A DNA stretch of 64,000 nucleotides, taken from contig NZ_JAMZEC010000001.1 in assembly GCF_024172185.1 (NCBI RefSeq), positions 7,849,001 to 7,913,000 of the forward strand. Direction: 5' to 3'. A program made the translations under genes and the position numbers. Positions 8,834 through 16,770 of the stretch are shown piece after piece. A model generated the notes under the pieces. That model had not been told where the DNA came from, searched no databases, and was given only the letters and a program-made list of their open reading frames with translations. This stretch comes from Nonomuraea roseoviolacea subsp. carminata (lineage in GTDB: Bacteria; Actinomycetota; Actinomycetes; Streptosporangiales; Streptosporangiaceae). Position 1 is the stretch's first letter. The number at the start of each line of letters is the position of its first letter.

Positions 8834-9919
8834 TCAGTCGAAGAGCACCACCTGGCGGATCACGTCCCCGCCCTTGTCCAGGGCCAGGACCGCGTCCGGC
8901 AGGTCCTCGAAGCGGATGCGGCGGGTGATGAGGCTCTCCAGGTCCAGCCGCCCCGCCCGCCACAGGTCCACGAACCGCCGGGCGTCGCGGCGCAGGTCGG
9001 AGCAGCCGTAGATGGAGCTCAGGATGTTCTTGCCGTCGAACAGCAGCGAGAAGGCGTCGATCTCGACCTGGTCGTCCGCCGCGCCCGCACCCACGACCAC
9101 CACGTCGCCGCCGCGCCGGGCGGCCTGCCAGGCGGCCTTGACGGTGCTCGACCGGCCGACGGCCTCGAAGGCGTGGTCGAAGCCGCGCCCGCCGGTGAGC
9201 AGGCCCTTGACCGCCTCCATCTGCTCCGGCGTCGTCGCGTGGGTGGCGCCGAAGCGCTTGGCCGCCTCGTGCTTGGCCTCGATCGGGTCCACGGCCAGGA
9301 TGGTCGCCGCGCCGGCCAGCCGCGCCCCCTGGATGACCGACAGCCCGATGCCGCCCGCGCCGATGACCACGACGGAGGCGCCCTCCTCGACCCGGGCCGT
9401 GTTGATGACCGCGCCGACGCCGGTCGCGACCGCGCAGCTCAGCAGCGCCGCGAGCTCGAACGGCACGTCCGGGTCGATCCTGACGACGGCCTGGGCCGGG
9501 ACGACGAGCTCCTCGGCCCACGCGCCCAGCCCGCCGAAGCCGAAGCACGGGGCGCCGTCGCCGAGCCGGAAGCGCGGCTTGGTGAAGCCCTCCAGGACGT
9601 ACGTGATGCACAGGTACGGCTGGCCGCCCAGGCAGTCGGCGCACGAGCCGCAGGGCGGGATGAAGGACAGGAGCACGTGGTCGCCCGGCGCGAGCCCGCT
9701 CACCTGGGAGCCCGTCTCGACGACCTCGCCCGCCGCCTCGTGGCCGAGCACCGCGGGCAGCGAGGCGGGCAGGACGCCCTTGAGCGCCGACACGTCGGAG
9801 TGGCAGACGCCGGTGGCCCGGACGCGGACCCTGACCTCGCCCGGGTCGGGCCCGGCGACGGTGACGTCGTCGCGCAGTTCGAGGGCGGCACCGGGCTCGT
9901 GAAGTACTGCGGCGCGCAT
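8834..9919 (-). CDS. Zinc-dependent MDR alcohol dehydrogenase
   Basis: A 361-residue medium-chain dehydrogenase. Catalytic zinc ligands are in GVCHSDVSAL and LGHEAAGEVVE. The four structural-zinc cysteines are in the lobe CGSCADCLGGQPYLC, and the NAD(P) site is GAGGIGLSVIQGA. It resembles class III/NDMA-type actinobacterial alcohol dehydrogenases, but the acceptor is not readable. The start at ATG 9919 follows GGAGAGG; an upstream in-frame ATG at 10012 would read through the control region. It is divergent from an aldehyde dehydrogenase, so an alcohol-to-acid sequence ending in the neighbouring acyl-CoA synthetase is plausible. Confidence 0.9.
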   Translation of the reverse strand: MRAAVLHEPGAALELRDDVTVAGPDPGEVRVRVRATGVCHSDVSALKGVLPASLPAVLGHEAAGEVVETGSQVSGLAPGDHVLLSFIPPCGSCADCLGGQPYLCITYVLEGFTKPRFRLGDGAPCFGFGGLGAWAEELVVPAQAVVRIDPDVPFELAALLSCAVATGVGAVINTARVEEGASVVVIGAGGIGLSVIQGARLAGAATILAVDPIEAKHEAAKRFGATHATTPEQMEAVKGLLTGGRGFDHAFEAVGRSSTVKAAWQAARRGGDVVVVGAGAADDQVEIDAFSLLFDGKNILSSIYGCSDLRRDARRFVDLWRAGRLDLESLITRRIRFEDLPDAVLALDKGGDVIRQVVLFD

Positions 9920-9958
9920 GGGCTGTTCCTCTCCGGACGGGATTCCGGCCGCTCTCGG

Positions 9959-9972
9959 TAGAACCTGTTTCA
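9959..9972. promoter_or_regulatory. KstR-like operator in the alcohol dehydrogenase promoter
   Basis: TAGAACCTGTTTCA matches the KstR pattern TnnAACnnGTTnnA and sits 40 bp upstream of the dehydrogenase start, a normal repressor position. It shares TAGAAC with the palindrome at 8784-8797. Regulator identity is inferred only from the motif. Confidence 0.4.
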
Positions 9973-10005
9973 AGGTGGGTGTATTGTCGCCCGGTAGCCA
10001 TATTT

Positions 10006-10020
10006 CAAGCAAGCGTTTGG
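10006..10020. promoter_or_regulatory. CAAGCAAGCGTTTGG operator-like site
   Basis: An imperfect palindrome in the divergent alcohol/aldehyde dehydrogenase spacer. Its reverse strand reads CAAACGCTTGCTTG, against CAAGCGCTTGCTAG at 7021-7034. The two sites look like versions of one operator shared by the dehydrogenases and the acyl-CoA synthetase. Confidence 0.4.
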
Positions 10021-10074
10021 TCGGATCAGTACCGGGGACCGGCGCGAGTCCCCTCTTCGTGAGGAGAGGCGGAA

Positions 10075-11505
10075 GTGCGCGAGTACACCCAGCTCTACAT
10101 CGGAGGCGGCTGGACGGACCCGGCCACGGGCGCGGTCATCGAGGTCGTGTCCCCCCACACCGAGGAGGTCGTCGGCAGGGCGCCCGAGGGGTCGCCCGCC
10201 GACATGGACCGCGCCGTCGCCGCGGCCAGGGAGGCGTTCGACGACGGCCCGTGGCCGCGCATGTCACCGGCGGAGCGGGGCGAGGCGCTGGGCCGGCTCG
10301 CCGCCGCGTACGAGGCCAGGCAAGCCGAGATGGCCGAGACCATCACCGCCGAGATGGGCTGCACGCTGGCCTTCTCCCAGCTCGCCCAGGCCCCCATGGC
10401 CCACGCCGTGCTGTCGTACTACGCCGGGCTCGGCGACTCGCTGGTCGTGGAGAGCGAGCGCCAGGGCCTGTTCGCGCCCATCACCGTCCGGCGCGAGCCG
10501 GTCGGCGTCGTGGCCGCCATCGTGCCGTGGAACACCCCGCAGTTCCTCACCATGACCAAGATGGCGCCCGCCCTGCTCGCCGGCTGCGCGGTCGTCGTCA
10601 AACCGGCCCCCGAGACGCCGCTCGACGCGCAGATCCTGGCCGAGCTGGTCGACGAGGCCGGCCTGCCGCCGGGCGTGGTCGGCATCGTCCCGGCCGGGCG
10701 CGAGAGCGGCGAGCACCTGGTCCGGCACCCCGGCGTGGACAAGGTGGCCTTCACCGGCTCCACCGCCGCGGGCCGGCGCATCGGCGCCCTCTGCGCCGAG
10801 CAGCTCAGGCGGTGCAGCCTGGAGCTCGGCGGCAAGTCCGCGGCCATCCTCCTGGACGACGCCGACCTCGACGCCTACATCGGCTGGCTGCCGTTGACGT
10901 CGTTCATCATCAGCGGCCAGGGCTGCATCGCGCAGACCCGGGTGCTGGTCCGGCGCGACCGCGTGCAGGAGGTGCTGGACCGCCTGTCGGAGGCGTGCCG
11001 GGCGATGCGGATGGGCGACCCCTTCGACCCCGCAACCGAGCTCGGCCCCCTGGCCACCGCGCGCCAGCGCGACAAGGTCGAGGGCTACATCCGCCTGGGC
11101 CAGGAGGAGGGCGCCAAGCTCGTCGCCGGCGGCGGTCGCCGGGGCTTCGAGCGCGGCTGGTACGTCGAGCCCACCGTCTTCCTGGGCGACAACACCATGC
11201 GCGTGGCCCGCGAGGAGATCTTCGGCCCGGTCCTCGTCGTCATCCCGTACGAGGACGAGGAGGACGCGATCCGGCTGGCCAACGACAGCGAGTACGGCCT
11301 CGGCGGCTCGGTGTGGACCAGGGACGCCGAGCGCGGCCTGGCCGTCGCGCGGCGGGTGCGCACCGGGGTGTGCGCGGTCAACGGCTTCCTCCTCGACCCG
11401 GTCGCGCCGTTCGGCGGCTTCAAGGCCAGCGGCATGGGACGCGAGCTCGGCCCGGAAGGGCTCGACGGCTACCTGGAGTACAAGTCCATCCCGCGGATGG
11501 GGTGA
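10075..11505 (+). CDS. Aldehyde dehydrogenase family protein
   Basis: A 476-residue NAD(P)-dependent aldehyde dehydrogenase. It has VVAAIVPWNTPQF in the cofactor fold, the glycine loop FTGSTAAGRRIG, the general-base glutamate in LELGGKSA and the nucleophilic cysteine in SGQGCIAQTR. EEIFGPVLVVIPY and the C-terminal PFGGFKASGMGRELG are family-typical. GTG at 10075 is preceded by GAGGAGAGGCGGA. Length and motifs are intact. It is divergent from the alcohol dehydrogenase and likely oxidises its product to an acid. Confidence 0.92.
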   Translation: MREYTQLYIGGGWTDPATGAVIEVVSPHTEEVVGRAPEGSPADMDRAVAAAREAFDDGPWPRMSPAERGEALGRLAAAYEARQAEMAETITAEMGCTLAFSQLAQAPMAHAVLSYYAGLGDSLVVESERQGLFAPITVRREPVGVVAAIVPWNTPQFLTMTKMAPALLAGCAVVVKPAPETPLDAQILAELVDEAGLPPGVVGIVPAGRESGEHLVRHPGVDKVAFTGSTAAGRRIGALCAEQLRRCSLELGGKSAAILLDDADLDAYIGWLPLTSFIISGQGCIAQTRVLVRRDRVQEVLDRLSEACRAMRMGDPFDPATELGPLATARQRDKVEGYIRLGQEEGAKLVAGGGRRGFERGWYVEPTVFLGDNTMRVAREEIFGPVLVVIPYEDEEDAIRLANDSEYGLGGSVWTRDAERGLAVARRVRTGVCAVNGFLLDPVAPFGGFKASGMGRELGPEGLDGYLEYKSIPRMG

Positions 11506-11645
11506 GCGCACGGCGTCGTCCGCCGCGACCTGCTCGCGCGGCCGAAACCTGTCCCAACATTGACGCGACGCGGGCACGCGCACGCCCCGGCCGCGTCGCG
11601 GCGCCGATGAGCATGTCTGCTGAGGCACCACCACGGGGGACGCGC

Positions 11646-12590
11646 ATGGCCATCGAACCGGGGACACCCGAGAACCTGCTGGAGCGGGCCGCCGCGCGCC
11701 GGACCGCGCCCGGCCGGGCACTGGCCCGCGACGCCGGGTCGATCGCCGCCGCGGCGCGGGGCATGGCGGCGCGCTTCCGCCGCGGAGGCCGGCTCGTCAC
11801 GTTCGGCGACGGCGCGGCGGCGGCCGACGCGGGGCACGTGGCCGTGGAGTTCACCCATCCGGTGATCGTGGGCAAGCGGGCGCTGCCGGCGATCTCGCTG
11901 GCGGGGGACGCGGCGGCGCTCGGCGGCCCCGCCGGGGGGAACGGGCCCGGGGCGGGGTTCGCCGCCCAGGTCAGGACGTTCGGCCGGCCGGGGGACATCG
12001 CGCTCGGCGTGCTCACTGGTGAGGACGACCGTCGCGTGCGGGAGGGGCTCGCGGCGGCCCGCGAGCTGGGCATGCTCACCGTCGCCCTGACGGCCGCCCC
12101 GCCCGCCGCCTCACCGGCCACCTCACCGGGAGGCCCGCCCGCCACATCGCCGGGAGGCCCGCCCGCGACCTCGCCGGGAGGAGCGGGCCGCGCCGCCGAG
12201 GAGGCGGGGTCCTGCGGTCCGGTGGCGGCCGATCACGTGCTGACCGCGTGGTGCGACGATCCGCTCGTCGCCCGGGAGCTGCACATGACGGCCTACCACC
12301 TGCTCTGGGAGCTGGTCCACGTCGTGCTGGACGAGCCCGAGGAGGCGCCGCCGCAGGAAGCGCCGCCGCAGGTCGCGTGCGACACCGGCGGCGGCACGTG
12401 CGTGACGTGCTCCGACACCGCCGTGCCGGTGCACGTCACCGAGCTGCGTCCGGGCGGGCTCGCCCTCGTGGACACCGGCGAGGGCGTCGAGGAGGTCAGC
12501 GTCGCCCTGGTTCAGGCGCGGGTCGGCGACGTCGTCCTGGTCCACGCCAAGGAGGCCATCGCGGTGCTGGGCGGCGGTGACGGCTCGTGA
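11646..12590 (+). CDS. Degenerate SIS domain fused to HypC/HupF-like domain
   Basis: A 314-residue two-domain protein. Residues ~20-235 follow the SIS/GmhA layout (GGRLVTFGDGAAAADAGHVA, then PGDIALGVLTGEDD) but lack the GNGGSxxDA and STSGGS phosphosugar signatures, so it is probably not catalytic. Residues ~245-310 are a HypC/HupF-type domain with CVTCSDTAVPVHV and VGDVVLVHAKEAI, joined by a linker with triplicated SPGGPPAT. HypC carries the Fe(CN)2CO group during [NiFe] cofactor assembly. ATG 11646 follows GGGGGA; an ATG at 11607 is possible. It overlaps the next SIS gene by 4 bp, and both lead into hypF. Confidence 0.8.
   Translation: MAIEPGTPENLLERAAARRTAPGRALARDAGSIAAAARGMAARFRRGGRLVTFGDGAAAADAGHVAVEFTHPVIVGKRALPAISLAGDAAALGGPAGGNGPGAGFAAQVRTFGRPGDIALGVLTGEDDRRVREGLAAARELGMLTVALTAAPPAASPATSPGGPPATSPGGPPATSPGGAGRAAEEAGSCGPVAADHVLTAWCDDPLVARELHMTAYHLLWELVHVVLDEPEEAPPQEAPPQVACDTGGGTCVTCSDTAVPVHVTELRPGGLALVDTGEGVEEVSVALVQARVGDVVLVHAKEAIAVLGGGDGS
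12120..12181 (+). repeat. 24-bp tandem repeat in SIS-HypC linker
   Basis: About two and a half copies of a 24-bp unit (CGGGAGGCCCGCCCGC core), coding SPGGPPAT in each copy. It forms the flexible joint between the SIS and HypC-like halves and is in frame. Confidence 0.75.
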
Positions 12591-13213
12591 GCGCGCTCTA
12601 CCCGTTCCTCGCCCCCGACGGCGACGCCGGGACGGACCTCGTCCGCTCCACCGAGGCCAAGGCGGCCGAGAGCCTGGAGCTGCGCCTGCGGGTGCTCGCC
12701 GGCCTCGGCCCCGCCCTCGCCGCCTGCGCCGCGGCCATGGCGGCGGCCTTCCGGGCCGGGGGCACGCTGTTCGCGTTCGGCAACGGCGGCAGCAGCACCG
12801 ACGCCCAGGCCGTCGCCCAGGTGTTCCGCACGCCGCACGGAACGAGCCCGGGTGTCCCGGCGATCTGCCTGACCGGCGACGCCGCGCTGTTGACCGCGCT
12901 GGCCAACGACGTCGCCTTCGACGTGGTCTTCGCCCGGCAGCTCGCCGCGCTCGGCCGTCCCGGCGACGTGGCGATGGCGCTGTCCACCAGCGGCGGGTCC
13001 GTCAACGTGCTGCGCGGCCTGGAGCAGGCCCGCCGCATCGGCATGGTCACGGTCGGCCTGGCCGGGGCGGGCGGCGGCCGGATGGCCGAGGAGGGCCTGG
13101 CCGACCACCTGTTCGTCGTCCCGTCGTCGTCGGTGCACCGGGTGCAGGAGGCGCAGACGACCCTCTGCCACGTCCTGCGCGAGCTGGCCGGGCGGGAGCG
13201 GGCGGGCACGTGA
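12587..13213 (+). CDS. SIS-domain sugar-phosphate isomerase-like protein (GmhA type)
   Basis: A 208-residue SIS protein of the D-sedoheptulose-7-phosphate isomerase type with intact signatures: FGNGGSSTDAQAVAQVF for the phosphosugar loop and ALSTSGGSVNVL for the second loop. Starts at GTG 12587, overlapping the preceding gene's stop (GTGA), and overlaps hypF in the same way, so the three are translationally coupled. Heptose metabolism has no other genes here. A role linked to hydrogenase maturation is inferred from the coupling and the HypC-like fusion next door. Family call strong; substrate unknown. Confidence 0.85.
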   Translation: MSALYPFLAPDGDAGTDLVRSTEAKAAESLELRLRVLAGLGPALAACAAAMAAAFRAGGTLFAFGNGGSSTDAQAVAQVFRTPHGTSPGVPAICLTGDAALLTALANDVAFDVVFARQLAALGRPGDVAMALSTSGGSVNVLRGLEQARRIGMVTVGLAGAGGGRMAEEGLADHLFVVPSSSVHRVQEAQTTLCHVLRELAGRERAGT

Positions 13214-15570
13214 GCGGGCGGGTGCGCTCCCTCATCCGGGTCGAGGGCGTCGTCCAGGGGGTGGGCTTCCGGCCGTTCGTGCACGCCCTCGCCTCCCGGT
13301 ACGGACTGGCGGGGCTGGTCGGCAACGACGGCGGCGGGGTGTTCATCGAGGCGGAGGGCCCGCCCTCGGCCGTCGCCGCGCTGGTGGAGGCGGTGCGCGA
13401 GCGCGCCCCCGTGCTGGCCGTCGTCGAGCGGGTCAGCGTCACCGCCGTCCCGCCGACCGGGGACGGCGGCTTCCGCATCGTGCCCAGCGTCGCCGGCGGC
13501 CCCGGCCGGGCGCTCGTCCCGCCGGACGTCGCCACCTGCGACGACTGCCTGGCCGAGCTGTTCGACCCGGCCGACCGCCGCTTCCGGTACCCGTTCGTCA
13601 ACTGCGTCAACTGCGGGCCCCGCTTCACGATCATCACGGCCGTGCCGTACGACCGGGCCGTCACCACGATGGCGGGCTTCGCCCTGTGCGCCGCCTGCGC
13701 CCGCGAGTACCACGACCCGGCCGACCGCCGCTTCCACGCCCAGCCCACCTGCTGCCCCGCCTGCGGCCCTCGGCTGGCGCTGCGCGCGCCGGACGGCACG
13801 CCGCTGCCCGGCGACCCGCTCACGGAGGCGGCGGCCCTGGTCGCGGCGGGCGCCGTCGTGGCCGTCAAGGGGCTCGGCGGCTACCACCTGGCGGCCGACG
13901 CCGCCTCCGAGGACGCGGTCGCCGCCCTGCGGGCGCGCAAGCGGCGGCCGGACAAGGCGTTCGCGGTCATGGCCGCGGACCTGGCCGCCGCCCGGGAGCT
14001 CTGCGAGGTCGGCGAGGCCGCCGCCGCCCTGCTGACCGGGCCGGCCCGGCCCATCGTGCTGCTGCCCCGGCGGGCCGGCGCGCCGGTCGCGCCCTCGGTG
14101 GCGCCCGGCGGGCCCGACCTGGGCGTGCTGCTGCCGTACACGCCGCTGCACCACCTGCTCTGCCGCGAGCTGGCCCGGCCGTACGTGCTGACCAGCGGCA
14201 ACCTGGCCGACGAGCCGATCGCGCACGACGACGAGGACGCGTTGCGGCGGCTGGGCGGCGTCGCCGACGCGTTCCTGTGCCACGACCGGCCCATCCACGC
14301 CCCCGCCGACGACTCGGTGCTGCGCGTCTTCCGCGGCACGCCGGCGCCGGTGCGCAGGTCGCGCGGGTACGCCCCCGAGGCGATCACGCTGCCATGGCCG
14401 TTCCGGCGGCCCGTGCTGGCCTGCGGCGCCGAGCAGAAGAGCACCTTCTGCCTCGGCCAGGGCCATCGCGCGGTGCTGTCGCAGCACCTCGGCGACCTGG
14501 AGGGCCATCTGGCGCTGCGCGCGTACACCGGCGAGATCGAGCGGATGCGGCGGCTGCTCGGCGTCGAGCCCGAGGTCGTCGCGTACGACCCGCACCCGGA
14601 GTACCTGTCGACGAAGTACGCGCTGGAGCTCGACGGCGTGGACGTCGTAGCGGTCCAGCACCACCACGCCCACATCGCCTCGTGCCTGGCCGACAACGGC
14701 GAGGCGGGTCCGGTCGTCGGGGTCGCGTTCGACGGCACCGGACACGGGCCCGACGGCACGATCTGGGGCGGGGAGCTGCTGGTGGCGAGCCTGTCGGGGT
14801 ACGAGCGGGCCGGCCACCTGGAGCGGGTGCCGCTGCCGGGCGGCGTGAGCGCCATCCGCCAGCCGTGGCGCATGGCGGCGGCGTACGTGGGCGCGGCGGG
14901 ACTGGCCGCGGCGGGGGAGCCGGCCGGCCGGCTCGCGGTGGCCCGCCGCAACGCCCGGCTCTGGCCGGCCGTGTCGGCGCTCGCCGCCGCCGGCGGCCCG
15001 GCCGCGCCGCTCACCTCCAGCGCCGGGCGGCTGTTCGACGCGGTGGCGGCGCTGCTGGGGGTACGGGACGCGGTCACGTACGAGGGGCAGGCGGCCATGG
15101 GGCTGGAGCACCTGGCCGACCCGGCCGTGCGTGACGGCTACCCGGTGACCGTGACCGGAGGGGCGGGGTCGCGGCTCGCCGGCGGCCGGTGCGCCACCGG
15201 CTCGCCGGGGCTGGTCAAGGACGGCCACGGGGCGACGTGTGCCCTGGCCGCCCCTGTGGTGATCAGGAGCACCGACCTGGTACGGGCCGTCGTGGAGGAC
15301 CTGCGGCGCGGCGTGCCGTCGCCGGTGATCGCGGCGCGGTTCCATCACGGGCTGGCCGAGGCGGTGGTGACGGCGGCCGGGCTGATCGCCGAGGCCGCCG
15401 GGATCGGGACGGTGGCGCTGTCGGGCGGCGTGTTCGCCAACGAGCTGCTGCTCGGCGGCGTGGCCGACGGGCTGCGCGCCGGGGGGTTCCGCGTGCTGAC
15501 GCACCGCCGGGTGCCGTGCAACGACGGCGGGATCAGCCTCGGCCAGGCGGCCGTGGCCGCCTCCCTCTGA
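13210..15570 (+). CDS. hypF: HypF, [NiFe]-hydrogenase carbamoyltransferase
   Basis: A 786-residue HypF, which makes the thiocarbamate that becomes the active-site cyanide ligands. Visible in order: acylphosphatase domain (VEGVVQGVGFRPFVHALA, ~1-95); two zinc-finger units (CDDCLAELFDPADRRF...CVNCGPRF and CAACAREYHDPADRRF...CCPACGP, ~105-190); a YrdC-like domain with KGLGGYHLAADA (~200-370); and the Kae1-like domain with VAFDGTGHGPDGTIWGGELL and ALSGGVFANELL. Length matches the family. GTG 13210 overlaps the SIS stop. It converges on hypE with only 9 bp between stops. Confidence 0.96.
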   Translation: MSGRVRSLIRVEGVVQGVGFRPFVHALASRYGLAGLVGNDGGGVFIEAEGPPSAVAALVEAVRERAPVLAVVERVSVTAVPPTGDGGFRIVPSVAGGPGRALVPPDVATCDDCLAELFDPADRRFRYPFVNCVNCGPRFTIITAVPYDRAVTTMAGFALCAACAREYHDPADRRFHAQPTCCPACGPRLALRAPDGTPLPGDPLTEAAALVAAGAVVAVKGLGGYHLAADAASEDAVAALRARKRRPDKAFAVMAADLAAARELCEVGEAAAALLTGPARPIVLLPRRAGAPVAPSVAPGGPDLGVLLPYTPLHHLLCRELARPYVLTSGNLADEPIAHDDEDALRRLGGVADAFLCHDRPIHAPADDSVLRVFRGTPAPVRRSRGYAPEAITLPWPFRRPVLACGAEQKSTFCLGQGHRAVLSQHLGDLEGHLALRAYTGEIERMRRLLGVEPEVVAYDPHPEYLSTKYALELDGVDVVAVQHHHAHIASCLADNGEAGPVVGVAFDGTGHGPDGTIWGGELLVASLSGYERAGHLERVPLPGGVSAIRQPWRMAAAYVGAAGLAAAGEPAGRLAVARRNARLWPAVSALAAAGGPAAPLTSSAGRLFDAVAALLGVRDAVTYEGQAAMGLEHLADPAVRDGYPVTVTGGAGSRLAGGRCATGSPGLVKDGHGATCALAAPVVIRSTDLVRAVVEDLRRGVPSPVIAARFHHGLAEAVVTAAGLIAEAAGIGTVALSGGVFANELLLGGVADGLRAGGFRVLTHRRVPCNDGGISLGQAAVAASL

Positions 15571-15579
15571 CCCGTCTCG

Positions 15580-16770
15580 TCAGCAGATGCGGGGCAGCGG
15601 ATCCCCTATGAGAAGGTCCACGATGCGGGTGCCGCCGAACGCCGTGCGCAGCAGGACGAGCCCCGGCGGGTCGTCCCGCACGGTGCCGATCACCGCCGCC
15701 CCCGCGCCGAGCGGATGCCCGCGCAGCACCTCGACCGCGCGCTCCGCGTGCTCCCCGTCCACCACCGCCACGAACCGGCCCTCGCACGCCACGTACAGCG
15801 GGTCGATGCCGAGCAGCTCGCACACCCCGGTCACCTCGCGGCGCACGGGCAGCGCCTCCTCCTCCGCCACCACGCACACGCCGGAGGCGACCGCCACCTC
15901 GTTGAGGATGGTGGCGACCCCGCCGCGCGTGGCGTCGCGCAGCGCCCGCACCCCGCCCGGCGGCAGGGCGTCCAGCAGCGCGCCCGCGATCCCGTGCAGC
16001 GGCGCGGTGTCGGAGACGAGCGGCGCCTCGATGCCGAAGTCGCCGCGCGCCAGCATGATCGCTGCGCCGTGCTCCCCGATCGGCCCGGACACGACGACCG
16101 CGTCACCCGGCCGCGCCCGCGCGACCGACAGCTCCACGGGCCGCTCCAGGACCCCGACGCCCGCGGTCGTGACGTAACAGCCGTCGGCCTTGCCCCGCTG
16201 GACGACCTTGGTGTCGCCGGTGACGATCTCCACCCCGGCCGCGGCCGCGGCGGCGGCCATCGACGCGGTGATCCGCCGCAGGTCGGCGACCGGGAAGCCC
16301 TCCTCCAGGATGAAGCCCGCCGACAGGTACGCCGGACGGGCCCCGCACATCGCCAGGTCGTTGACCGTGCCGTTGACCGCGAGGTCGCCGATGTCGCCCC
16401 CGGGGAAGAACAGCGGCGACACCACGAACGCGTCGGTCGTGAACGCGGTCCGCGCGCCGTCCAGCGCCAGCGTCGCCCCGTCTTCCAAGGGCGCGAGGCG
16501 CGGGTTGCGGAACGCCTCCAGGAAGACCGCCTGGATGAGCGTCTGCGTGGCCTTGCCGCCCGAGCCGTGGGCGAGCGTGATCCGCTCCTCCCTGACCACC
16601 GGCCGGCGCCGCCTGGCCCGCGCGATCCGGTCGAGCACCTGCTGCTCACGGTCACGCAGCGGCGTCCCGGGAGCGGGCGGCGCGTCCTCGTCGAGGGCCA
16701 CTCCGGCGGGCGGCGCGGACCCGTCAGGCGGCGCGGACCCGTCGGGCGGGCCCTTCGTCTCGGCGGTCAC
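15580..16770 (-). CDS. hypE: HypE, hydrogenase cofactor cyanide synthesis protein
   Basis: A 396-residue PurM/AIRS-family protein that accepts the carbamoyl group from HypF on its C-terminal cysteine and dehydrates it to thiocyanate. The essential terminal motif PRIC is intact. The glycine-rich ATP site begins LAHGSGGKATQTLI, and DATRGGVATILNEVA is present. The N-terminal ~60 residues are a Pro/Asp repeat tail (DGSAPPDGSAPP) not found in short HypEs. I start it at GTG 16770, which overlaps the hypD stop (GTGA). Confidence 0.95.
   Translation of the reverse strand: MTAETKGPPDGSAPPDGSAPPAGVALDEDAPPAPGTPLRDREQQVLDRIARARRRRPVVREERITLAHGSGGKATQTLIQAVFLEAFRNPRLAPLEDGATLALDGARTAFTTDAFVVSPLFFPGGDIGDLAVNGTVNDLAMCGARPAYLSAGFILEEGFPVADLRRITASMAAAAAAAGVEIVTGDTKVVQRGKADGCYVTTAGVGVLERPVELSVARARPGDAVVVSGPIGEHGAAIMLARGDFGIEAPLVSDTAPLHGIAGALLDALPPGGVRALRDATRGGVATILNEVAVASGVCVVAEEEALPVRREVTGVCELLGIDPLYVACEGRFVAVVDGEHAERAVEVLRGHPLGAGAAVIGTVRDDPPGLVLLRTAFGGTRIVDLLIGDPLPRIC

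Noticed and set aside
12598..15504. A 968-codon minus-strand frame
   Set aside because: Antisense of the SIS gene and hypF, both with clear family motifs.
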